A program made the position numbers and the translations under genes. DNA of 40,558 bases from Bacteroidales bacterium UBA6117 (GTDB lineage: Bacteria; Bacteroidota; Bacteroidia; Bacteroidales; VadinHA17), in NCBI GenBank assembly GCA_002428385.1, contig DIWB01000037.1:1-40558 (forward strand), given 5' to 3'. The notes under the pieces are model-generated. The model worked only from the letters and a program-made list of their open reading frames with translations, ran no database searches and was not told the origin of the DNA. Below, piece by piece: positions 33,683 to 40,558 of this stretch. The stretch's first letter is position 1; every line of letters begins with the position of its first letter.

Positions 33683-35113
33683 ATGAAACGACTCCTCATT
33701 ATATCCGCCTTCATCTTCCTTTCAGTCGCCGGCAGTTCGCATCCCTGGAAACCATCTCATTACATAATTGCCGACACCGACGGGGGCATCGATGACATGA
33801 GAACACTTGCCATGCTGCTTGCTTCACCGGATGTAAGGCTGCTTGCCGTTACCGTATCACCGGGAGCGCTGCCTGCCGATAAGGCTTATGTGAAGGTTAA
33901 AAGCCTGCTCAACTCATTCCATCACGAGGGTATTCCTGTAGGGATCAACCGGCTGGGCAGCTTCAGATCACCCGGATTCCAGGCTGCCCTGGCTGCCGTC
34001 TGGGGAAGCGAAAAAGGAATTGATGCCTCCTCCGCCCCGGACTTCACCGATGTAATCAAGGAAATGATCGCGGCTGAAAAGACCAGGATAAGCTTTATCT
34101 GCCTTGGCAGTATGTCGACCGCATATAATTCACTCAGAAGCATCCCTGACTTCAGTGCTCAGGTAAAGGATTTCATCTGGAGCGCCGACGGCGCGGACGA
34201 CAAAGCCGGATTCAATTACAACATTGATGTAAAATCATCCATATCAATGCTGAAACAGGAGATACCCGTGAAGATAGTAAGAAAGTATACCCTGGACGAC
34301 GCATTATTCTGGGACAACGAACTCCTTGACTCTGTGAGGGGCATCAACACCCGGTATGCCAGGGCAATAAGCTCTTTTACCGCTTCAGCAGGCAGCCACA
34401 GGTTTGCAGTTGAAGCCACCGATGAGATGACTGCCCTTTTTCTGCATTACCCCGAATTGTTCCTTTGCAGGACTCTCGGCAACGTTTCCGACTGCACTCC
34501 TTCCGACCCGGCCGGTTTAAGGGAGAACACCCTCCGGATACTGAACGGCGTGACTGTGCCCAGAAACCAGGTGATAAAGGAATTTCCTGCCGATCCGGGC
34601 TTTTACTTCGACGATCTTAGTGAATCGGTCACCCTAATCATCGAAAAATACGGAATTGATGAGTTCAGCTCGTGCGTGATTTCAAACGAGCTTCACAGGC
34701 ATCTTGGTGTATTCACCGTCATCGGCGTCAAAATGGGTATCAGGGCAAGGGAATACTTTGCCACGGGCGTCGATGAATTCACTGTTCGATCGCTGGCAGG
34801 CTCCACACCCCCGATAAGCTGCTTCAACGACGGGATCCAGGTGAGCACCGGCGCCACTCCGGGACACGGCCTGCTTACGGTTGTGAACAATCAGCCCGCT
34901 AAGCCGTCAGCCGAATTCACCTACCTCAACCGGACGATCAGGCTCACCCTCAAACCAGAGTATGCTGAGAAAATCATATCCGAACTTAAGGAGTTCAACT
35001 TCGTTTACGGACTCGACAGCAACACCTACTGGGAACTGGTCCGCAAAAACTCTATCAAATACTGGCTCAGCATGGACCGGAATGAGATATTTGATATAGT
35101 TGTAGTCAGGTAG
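33683..35113 (+). CDS. Nucleoside-hydrolase-like domain fused to an FmdE-like domain
   Basis: This 476-aa protein has a signal peptide (about residues 1-19). It then has a nucleoside hydrolase (IUNH) start: IADTDGGIDDMRTLAMLLAS with D31, D33, D37 and D38 in the DxDxxxDD calcium-binding arrangement. Near residue 246 the usual catalytic His-Asp appears as Thr-Asp (EATDEMTALFLHYPELF), so classical nucleosidase activity is doubtful. From about residue 335, NELHRHLGVFTVIGVKMGIRA and then CFNDGIQVSTGATPGHG resemble the FmdE-like domain (formylmethanofuran dehydrogenase subunit E family), which normally binds zinc or similar metals. Only one of the usual cysteines is kept. I know no established role for this combination; the exported location suggests an envelope function. 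Confidence 0.7.
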   Translation: MKRLLIISAFIFLSVAGSSHPWKPSHYIIADTDGGIDDMRTLAMLLASPDVRLLAVTVSPGALPADKAYVKVKSLLNSFHHEGIPVGINRLGSFRSPGFQAALAAVWGSEKGIDASSAPDFTDVIKEMIAAEKTRISFICLGSMSTAYNSLRSIPDFSAQVKDFIWSADGADDKAGFNYNIDVKSSISMLKQEIPVKIVRKYTLDDALFWDNELLDSVRGINTRYARAISSFTASAGSHRFAVEATDEMTALFLHYPELFLCRTLGNVSDCTPSDPAGLRENTLRILNGVTVPRNQVIKEFPADPGFYFDDLSESVTLIIEKYGIDEFSSCVISNELHRHLGVFTVIGVKMGIRAREYFATGVDEFTVRSLAGSTPPISCFNDGIQVSTGATPGHGLLTVVNNQPAKPSAEFTYLNRTIRLTLKPEYAEKIISELKEFNFVYGLDSNTYWELVRKNSIKYWLSMDRNEIFDIVVVR

Positions 35114-35116
35114 TGA

Positions 35117-36727
35117 TCACTTGTTATACTCATCAAAGAAATCGTTCCCCTTGTCGTCAGTAAGAATGAACGTGGCCATGTTCTCCACCCTGATCTTCCT
35201 TACTGCTTCCATGCCAAGGTCTTCGAAATCAACAAGCTCCACCGATTTTATGTTTTCAGCCGCGAGAATTGCTGCCGGACCTCCTATCGATCCGAGATAG
35301 AATCCGCCATACTTCTTACACGACTCGATAACCCCCCTGCTCCGGTTTCCCTTTGCAACCATAATAAGCGATCCGCCAAGGCTTTGGAACAACGGCACAT
35401 AGTTATCCATCCTTCCCGCAGTTGTAGGGCCGAAACTTCCAGAGGGCATGCCTTCGGGCGTTTTGGCCGGACCCGCGTAATAGACCGGGTGGTTAAGGAA
35501 ATATTCAGGCATGGACTTACCCTCATCCAGCATCTTTTTGATCCTGGCATGTGCTATATCACGGGCAACTATCAGTGTTCCCTTCAGATTGAGCCTTGTC
35601 TTTACGGGGTATCTGGTCAGCTCGCCGAGTATCTCCTTCATCGGCCTGTCGAGATCGATCTCAACCGGCTTTTCGAGTTCCGGAGCCTTTTCGGGCATGA
35701 ACCTGCCGGGATCGGTCTCAAGCTGCTCGATGAAGATTCCCTCAGAGGTGATCTTCCCCCTTATGTTGCGGTCGGCGCTGCAGCTGACACCCATTCCCAC
35801 CGGGCAGGAAGCAGCATGACGCGGCAGTCTTATAACCCTGACATCATGAACAAAGTATTTCCCTCCGAACTGTGCGCCAACTCCATATTCGTGGCATATC
35901 TTCTCAATCTTCTCCTCCCACTCGCGGTCGCGGAAAGCCCTGCCGGCTTTACTGCCGGTGAAAGGAAGATCATCAAGATACCCTGTGGAGGCAAGCTTCA
36001 CCGTCTTGAGAGTCATCTCCGCCGAGGTGCCGCCAATTACAAGCGCCAGGTGATAGGGAGGACAGGCTGAGGTGCCGAGCTCCTCGATCTTCTCCCTTAC
36101 AAATTTTTTAAGCGACTCTTCGTTGAGAAGCGACTTCGACTGCTGATACAGGAAGCTCTTGTTGGCTGAGCCTCCGCCCTTGGCAACGAACAGAAAATCG
36201 TATTCACCTCCCTCACAAGCATTAATATCTGTCTGCGCGGGCAGATTGCTGCCTGTGTTCCTTTCCTCAAACATCGACGAGGGCACTATCTGTGAATAGC
36301 GGAGGTTCTTTTCCTGATAAGACTCCCATATCCCCTGACTGAGATGAAGGCAGTCATCCGTTCCTGTGAATACATTTTCGCCCTTCCACGCCATCACGAT
36401 GGCCGTTCCTGTGTCCTGGCACCAGGGCAGCTTCCCCTCTGCAGAGATAACGGAGTTGCGGAGCATCACCCATGCGACAAAGCGGTCGTTGTCGGTGGCC
36501 TCCGGATCGCTCAGTATCCTTGCCAGCTTCTCAAGATGGGAGGTGCGCAGATAAAAGTTGACGTCGATGAAAGCCTGCCGGGCAAGCATCCTCAACGCCT
36601 CAGGCTCGACCTGCAGGATCGTTCTCCCGCAGCACTCAGTCGTCGTGATATGATTTGAGGTGATCAGGCGGTAACTTGTGACATCCTTCCCGTGCTGGAA
36701 AGGCTTTTCATAGATGAATTCTGCCAT
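35117..36727 (-). CDS. Fumarate hydratase, class I (iron-sulfur)
   Basis: This 536-aa protein is a full-length class I fumarase. The cluster cysteines fall at 103 (PWCQDTG), 222 (TSACPPYH) and 316 (GVSCSADRNIRGK). These are each two residues short of the E. coli FumA positions I recall (105, 224, 318), which supports orthology. The C-terminal domain has TTAGRMDNYVPLFQSLGGSL and GSIGGPAAILA. It interconverts fumarate and malate in the cytosol and is oxygen-sensitive. It is separated by 3 bp from the stop of the convergent fusion gene. A 172-bp gap with a heptamer array lies upstream. Confidence 0.95.
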   Translation of the reverse strand: MAEFIYEKPFQHGKDVTSYRLITSNHITTTECCGRTILQVEPEALRMLARQAFIDVNFYLRTSHLEKLARILSDPEATDNDRFVAWVMLRNSVISAEGKLPWCQDTGTAIVMAWKGENVFTGTDDCLHLSQGIWESYQEKNLRYSQIVPSSMFEERNTGSNLPAQTDINACEGGEYDFLFVAKGGGSANKSFLYQQSKSLLNEESLKKFVREKIEELGTSACPPYHLALVIGGTSAEMTLKTVKLASTGYLDDLPFTGSKAGRAFRDREWEEKIEKICHEYGVGAQFGGKYFVHDVRVIRLPRHAASCPVGMGVSCSADRNIRGKITSEGIFIEQLETDPGRFMPEKAPELEKPVEIDLDRPMKEILGELTRYPVKTRLNLKGTLIVARDIAHARIKKMLDEGKSMPEYFLNHPVYYAGPAKTPEGMPSGSFGPTTAGRMDNYVPLFQSLGGSLIMVAKGNRSRGVIESCKKYGGFYLGSIGGPAAILAAENIKSVELVDFEDLGMEAVRKIRVENMATFILTDDKGNDFFDEYNK

Positions 36728-36764
36728 GACATTTCGTTTTATGGGGCATTACAGTATCAAATAT

Positions 36765-36799
36765 AAGAAGGCGGAAGGCAGAAGGCAAGAGGCAAAGGG
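36765..36799. repeat. Heptamer array upstream of the fumarase gene
   Basis: Five units in strict phase: AAGAAGG, CGGAAGG, CAGAAGG, CAAGAGG, CAAAGGG, each ending GG. Confidence 0.65.
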
Positions 36800-36899
36800 A
36801 AAATTAATTATTTATAATCTGTCTAAGTAATGAGTTGCGGGGGTTTGACAACCGCTTTGCACGTTCAGTATTCAGGTATAGGATGACGGTGCCCCCCGG

Positions 36900-37751
36900 T
36901 TACTTAAACAGGAAATCAACCAGCCTTCCTTTTTCCCCTGCCCTTATACCCTTTTCAGTCATCCTGAGGGTACAGCACTCGGCTGAAACATCATGCTGGA
37001 ACACAAGAATATAATTCCCGGTAAGAGCTTCCTCAAGCAGGGCTGACTTTTCATCAATGGTCCGCAGCGATTCGATGTCGTAGCTCATATTCCAGATAAG
37101 CGGCAGATGGGCGATCGTTGGTATCAGATCGCCGGTGTAGATCAGTGTCTTACCTTTATATTTTATAAAGGGTATCATCAGTCCCGGTGTGTGCCCATAA
37201 TAAATCCTCACTGAAAATCCTTCAAAAAGCTCACAATCCTCATCAACAAGATTCAGATGACCGCTGTCGCCGATTGGCAGGATATTCTCCTCCAGGAAGG
37301 CATCCTCCTCCCGCGGATTGTTCCTGACTGCCCACTCCCACTGGGTGCGGCTCACATGGTAAATGGCATTCGGGAATGTCAGCTCAAAGCCGGCACCTCC
37401 TTCCCTGCTCCTGACCACTCCACCTCCGCAATGGTCGGCATGAAGGTGAGTGAGCACCACATCGGTAATATCCTCCGGTTCTAAGCCTCTTTTACGAAGT
37501 CCTTCGGACAGCCCTTCCCCGTCGTGTATGTAAGTGTGCCTGAAAAACTTATCATCCTGCTTGTCGCCCCAACCGGTATCGACCAGAATGGTGCGGTTGC
37601 CAGTTTCAACTATCAGCGACCGTAGAGCGAGAACAATCAGATTGTTGTCGTCGGCACTGTAAACCCTTGACCAAAGCGCTTTTGGAACCACCCCGAACAT
37701 GGCGCCGCCGTCGACTTTGAAGTTTGCTATATTGAACAGATCCAGTTTCAT
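36900..37751 (-). CDS. MBL-fold metallo-hydrolase
   Basis: I start this 283-aa protein at the ATG at 37751, because homologues I recall begin MKL-x-x-x-NFKVDGGAMFGVVPK. An upstream ATG at 37775 overlaps the previous stop (ATGA) and is possible. The metal site is THLHADHCGG (H102, H104, D106, H107), with further ligands in YYGHTPGLM and IYTGD later in the chain. The GGAMFGVVPK start is typical of the lactonase/quorum-quenching-like MBL subgroup, so a lactone, ester or thioester substrate is possible. It lies just downstream of the phospholipase D gene and is probably cotranscribed. Confidence 0.85.
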   Translation of the reverse strand: MKLDLFNIANFKVDGGAMFGVVPKALWSRVYSADDNNLIVLALRSLIVETGNRTILVDTGWGDKQDDKFFRHTYIHDGEGLSEGLRKRGLEPEDITDVVLTHLHADHCGGGVVRSREGGAGFELTFPNAIYHVSRTQWEWAVRNNPREEDAFLEENILPIGDSGHLNLVDEDCELFEGFSVRIYYGHTPGLMIPFIKYKGKTLIYTGDLIPTIAHLPLIWNMSYDIESLRTIDEKSALLEEALTGNYILVFQHDVSAECCTLRMTEKGIRAGEKGRLVDFLFK

Positions 37752-37771
37752 AATGCAATGATAATTGATTG

Positions 37772-38941
37772 TCATTTCCCCTTCCTCGATGTCATCTGGG
37801 CCATTATTCTCATCAGAAGCCTTATCATCTGGTAGGAAGTCCAGCCCCTGAATCGCGACCACCAGGTTCTTCGCCTGAGGAACTCTTCAACGGTCACCTG
37901 CCTGCAGTCATTTTTCATAATACCCGTCAGTATTTTCTCGAAACCCGATGTAAATGCCTCATTCATGATATCCACATTCATTTCAATGCTCCCGTAATCG
38001 CTGATATGGTTCAGATTGTAACTGCCTACGCTGCACCACTTGCCGTCGACAGTCGCCACCTTGGCATGGAGATTCGCCGGATAGTATTCATATATCTTTA
38101 TGTTGTTCCGGAGTATATACTCATAAAGAAAGCTGGTGGCTCTCTTGAACATGGGGGCATCCGATTTGGCGGCCAGGACTATCCTGATATCCACTCCCCT
38201 GGCGCTTGCCAGCCTGAAAAGCTTTCTCTCAAGCCTTCCCGGAAGAAAGTAACTTGCAAAAATAATCATGTGATGCCTGGCATTCTTGAGAGCAGCCCTG
38301 TAACTCCTGAGGATCTCTATCTTGTTCCTGTACCAGTTGTTTTCGACCACCCTCAGACTGATATTCTGTTCATACGAAGGAGTTGAATAAACAATCTCCG
38401 TTGCCCTCTCCTCCTTCGATATGAAGGTCTTGTTCCAAAGCTTCCTGCAGATGCTGTTCACATGAATGCATTCAGGACCCTTAATCAAAACTGCAAAGTC
38501 GAGCCACTCCCTCACTGCGGCAGTGCCGTTATACCTGTCGGCAAAATTCATCCCTCCAATGATTGCCAGCTCACCATCAGTGAGAATTACCTTGTGGTGG
38601 AGCCTCAGGCTGAGCTGGAAACCCCTTGTTATGAAAACCGGTGAGAAAAACCTGAAGAGAATACCTGAATCCTCAATCTTGTCAATGAACTCCTTTGTGA
38701 GGTATTTGGTGCCGAAGGCATCAAGAAGCATATATATCCTTACACCTCTTCCTGCAGCTCTCACAAGGGCATCGACTATCCGGCGGCCGGTGTCATCCTC
38801 GTCAATTATATAAGTCTGGAAATGGATATACCGCTTTGCCTCATCAATCACCCTTATTACAGCCGAGAAAAAAGTGTCTCCGCTCTGCAGAAGTTCCACG
38901 TAATGTCCTTCCTTGTATTCGTGCTTTGGGGGACGTGCCAT
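37772..38941 (-). CDS. Phospholipase D-like cardiolipin synthase
   Basis: This 389-aa protein has the two HKD motifs of the PLD superfamily. The first is LHHKVILTDG (H115, K117, D122) followed by GGMN. The second is LHAKVATVDG (H292, K294, D299) followed by VGSYNL and a distal Glu (IEMN). There is no N-terminal membrane segment, as in the ClsB type; the C-terminus is basic and amphipathic (RRRTWWSRFRG), perhaps for membrane contact. It most likely makes cardiolipin from phosphatidylglycerol or related lipids at the inner membrane. It is 20 bp upstream of the MBL-fold gene. Confidence 0.85.
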   Translation of the reverse strand: MARPPKHEYKEGHYVELLQSGDTFFSAVIRVIDEAKRYIHFQTYIIDEDDTGRRIVDALVRAAGRGVRIYMLLDAFGTKYLTKEFIDKIEDSGILFRFFSPVFITRGFQLSLRLHHKVILTDGELAIIGGMNFADRYNGTAAVREWLDFAVLIKGPECIHVNSICRKLWNKTFISKEERATEIVYSTPSYEQNISLRVVENNWYRNKIEILRSYRAALKNARHHMIIFASYFLPGRLERKLFRLASARGVDIRIVLAAKSDAPMFKRATSFLYEYILRNNIKIYEYYPANLHAKVATVDGKWCSVGSYNLNHISDYGSIEMNVDIMNEAFTSGFEKILTGIMKNDCRQVTVEEFLRRRTWWSRFRGWTSYQMIRLLMRIMAQMTSRKGK

Positions 38942-39094
38942 AAAATCATCACTGCGTTATCAAACCGGTACGCAAATATAATTATTTAGGCTGACATCGG
39001 TAACTCCCTGAAAAAGGCTAATTTTAGCGCCGGATACCTTATTGAACCAGAACTCCGGGAATCAATAAGGGCATTCATAAATTCAAAGTTCGGA

Positions 39095-40453
39095 ATGAGG
39101 ATACATTTCATTGCTGTCGGCGGAGCGGTGATGCATAATCTGGCCATTGCGCTCCACCTTAAAGGATATGACGTTACGGGTTCGGACGACGAGATATACG
39201 AACCCTCCCGTTCACGGCTTGCAGGCTACGGCCTACTGCCTGAAAAACCAGGGTGGCACCCCGAAAAACTCACAAATGACATTGATATCGTGATCCTTGG
39301 CATGCACGCCAGGGCTGAAAACCCGGAACTGCTGAAGGCAGCTGAACTGGGATTGAAAATAATGTCATTCCCGGAATTCCTTTATGACCAGACGAAGAAC
39401 AAAAAGAGGATAGTGGTTGCAGGAAGCCACGGAAAGACAACCACCACTGCAATGATAATGCATGTCCTGAAAACCCTCGGGGTCAGGTTCGATTACATGG
39501 TGGGCTCATCAATCGAGGGATATGAAACAATGGTAAGCCTGTCGGACGATTCGGAAATTGCTGTCCTGGAAGGCGATGAATACCTTACATCACCCATCGA
39601 CCGGCGGCCAAAATTTCACCTCTACATGCCCGACATAGCAGTGCTTAACGGTATAGCCTGGGACCATATGAACGTGTTTCCCACATTCGATAATTATGTG
39701 GATCAGTTCAGGATCTTTGCCGGTAAAATAACTCCCGGAGGATCGCTTGTTTATTTTAAGGATGACCCCGAAGTGCTTAAGATTGCTGAATCGGCACGTG
39801 ATGACATAAAAAAGATCCCCTACCGCGTTCATGCACATTTCCAGAACAAGACCGGTTTTTATGCCGTCACCTGCAACCGGACAATACCGCTTAAGTTTTT
39901 CGGATGGCACAACATGCAGAACCTTTCCGCCGCCCTGGAAGCCTGTCTGGCTACAGGGATCAGCTCCGACGGATTCTATGATGCAATAAGAAGTTTCAGC
40001 GGAACCTCCGGCAGGCTCCAGGTGATTAAGGAAAACGATTCAGGTGTTTTCTATTACGATTTTGCACATTCTCCGTCGAAAGTGAAGGCAACAGTCGAGG
40101 CTGTTGCTGAACGATACCCGGGACGCGATCTTGTTGCATGCTTCGAACTGCATACCTTCTCGAGTCTGAGCAGGAATTTCCTGCCTTTCTACAAAGGAAG
40201 CCTGGAAAAGGCAACCAAAGCTTTCGTCTATTTCAATCCTCATCAGTTTGAAATGAAAAAACTGGAACCTCTCTCCCGCGAATTGGTGAAGGAGGGTTTC
40301 GGAGGAACCAACCTTTCGGTCTTTGACGACTCCGCTGAAATGACAGTCCGGATAAAACAACTGAAGCTGAAGTCACCGGTCTGGCTTTTCATGAGCTCCG
40401 GCGATTTTAACGGCTGTAACCTTAAATCGCTTGCTGAAGAGTTGCTTGCATGA
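39095..40453 (+). CDS. mpl: UDP-N-acetylmuramate:L-alanyl-gamma-D-glutamyl-meso-DAP ligase (Mpl)
   Basis: This 452-aa protein is a Mur ligase of the Mpl type. It opens MRIHFIAVGGAVMHNLAIAL with a nucleotide-binding fold and has the ATP loop AGSHGKTTTT at 109-118. It has EGDEYLTSPIDRRPKFHLY near 178-196 and GIAWDHMNVFPTF near 208. The C-terminal domain has YYDFAHSPSKVKATVEAV and ends NGCNLKSLAEELL. It joins recycled murein tripeptide to UDP-MurNAc in the cytosol, bypassing four steps of peptidoglycan synthesis. MurC-like enzymes share the fold, but the MHNLAIAL and SPIDRRPKF segments favour Mpl. It is the last gene before a tRNA. Confidence 0.9.
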   Translation: MRIHFIAVGGAVMHNLAIALHLKGYDVTGSDDEIYEPSRSRLAGYGLLPEKPGWHPEKLTNDIDIVILGMHARAENPELLKAAELGLKIMSFPEFLYDQTKNKKRIVVAGSHGKTTTTAMIMHVLKTLGVRFDYMVGSSIEGYETMVSLSDDSEIAVLEGDEYLTSPIDRRPKFHLYMPDIAVLNGIAWDHMNVFPTFDNYVDQFRIFAGKITPGGSLVYFKDDPEVLKIAESARDDIKKIPYRVHAHFQNKTGFYAVTCNRTIPLKFFGWHNMQNLSAALEACLATGISSDGFYDAIRSFSGTSGRLQVIKENDSGVFYYDFAHSPSKVKATVEAVAERYPGRDLVACFELHTFSSLSRNFLPFYKGSLEKATKAFVYFNPHQFEMKKLEPLSRELVKEGFGGTNLSVFDDSAEMTVRIKQLKLKSPVWLFMSSGDFNGCNLKSLAEELLA

Positions 40454-40475
40454 CCGATTAATTTGCAGATAAAAT

Positions 40476-40506
40476 TTTGCAGATAAAAAAAAAGATCGTT
40501 TCTTTG
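40476..40506 (+). promoter_or_regulatory. Promoter of the tRNA gene
   Basis: TTTG at 40476-40479 and TTTCTTTG at 40499-40506 are separated by 19 bp, the spacing of the Bacteroidetes -33/-7 promoter; the -7 box matches TAnnTTTG at 5 of its 6 defined positions. The region also repeats TTTGCAGATAAAA-like sequence twice. It lies 27 bp before the tRNA. Confidence 0.6.
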
Positions 40507-40533
40507 CATCCGCATTTAAAAAGTTCTTTAAAC

Positions 40534-40558
40534 GGTCCATTCGTCTAGTGGTTAGGAC
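40534..40558 (+). tRNA. tRNA-Glu, 5' part (cut by window end)
   Basis: GGTCCAT followed by TCGTCTAGTGGTTAGGAC is the acceptor strand and D-arm of a bacterial tRNA-Glu. The anticodon lies beyond the window, so identity rests on the D-arm, which is distinctive. Confidence 0.8.

Noticed and set aside
35384..36070. A 228-codon plus-strand frame inside the fumarase gene
   Set aside because: Antisense to a full-length fumarase with all cluster cysteines in place.
37751..37862. Longer N-terminus of the MBL-fold protein from 37862
   Set aside because: It would overlap the end of the phospholipase D gene by about 90 bp, and the recalled family start is at MKLDLF.

Overview
The window looks like chromosomal DNA of a Bacteroidota bacterium, probably of the Bacteroidales/Marinilabiliales kind. 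It has a SusC/SusD pair, twin-arginine Gfo/Idh/MocA oxidoreductases, lipoproteins and PD40 propellers, the single-gene murein-recycling ligase Mpl, several TAnnTTTG (-7) promoter elements, and almost no Shine-Dalgarno sequences. Everything here is read from sequence and remembered family features; no database search was run.

Layout. 1-600: end of an unknown reading frame, a hairpin, a 7-bp-periodic repeat array and the C-terminal stump of an ATP-grasp (D-Ala-D-Ala ligase-like) gene. 847-3775: a tight four-gene operon (YceI-like protein, outer-membrane barrel, divergent YceI-like protein, Rrf2 regulator with four cysteines). 3892-5939: a Tat-exported Gfo/Idh/MocA oxidoreductase and an SDR. 6068-6862: a TPR protein. 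7029-9995: an oxidative deoxysugar (L-fucose-like) operon made of an aldo/keto reductase, a zinc dehydrogenase and a lactonase-type amidohydrolase. 10031-11618: a broken heparinase II/III gene. 11802-12050: a GlsB/YeaQ membrane protein.

12190-14140 is the most unusual part. Two similar ~90-nt elements each have a TAnnTTTG box, a closing stem with compensatory base changes and a TTTCTTT end, and look like paralogous small RNAs. They flank a 64-aa coiled-coil ORF. They are followed by a duplicated block of palindromic repeats that runs into a frameshifted, truncated outer-membrane gene.

14234-18111: glycerol operon glpD-glpK-glpF, with a heptamer array filling the glpK-glpF gap. 18199-22503: a lactonase-like propeller lipoprotein, a sialidase-like gene that appears to have lost its middle, a sugar isomerase-like TIM barrel and a Gfo/Idh/MocA oxidoreductase; this resembles periplasmic sugar oxidation. 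22848-26158: a PD40 propeller lipoprotein with one heme motif, then a large membrane protein. 26302-31397: an orphan SusC/SusD pair. 32004-33542: a tetraheme NapC/NrfH-like cytochrome fused to a SUMF domain. 33683-35113: a nucleoside-hydrolase-like domain fused to an FmdE-like domain. 35117-38941: class I fumarase, MBL-fold hydrolase, phospholipase D/cardiolipin synthase. 39095-40453: mpl. The window ends inside a tRNA-Glu gene.

Two themes recur. One is intergenic tandem arrays of a constant 7-bp period but different unit sequence, often touching gene ends. The other is a cluster of damaged genes (ligase stump, heparinase, barrel protein, sialidase), several of them next to repeats.
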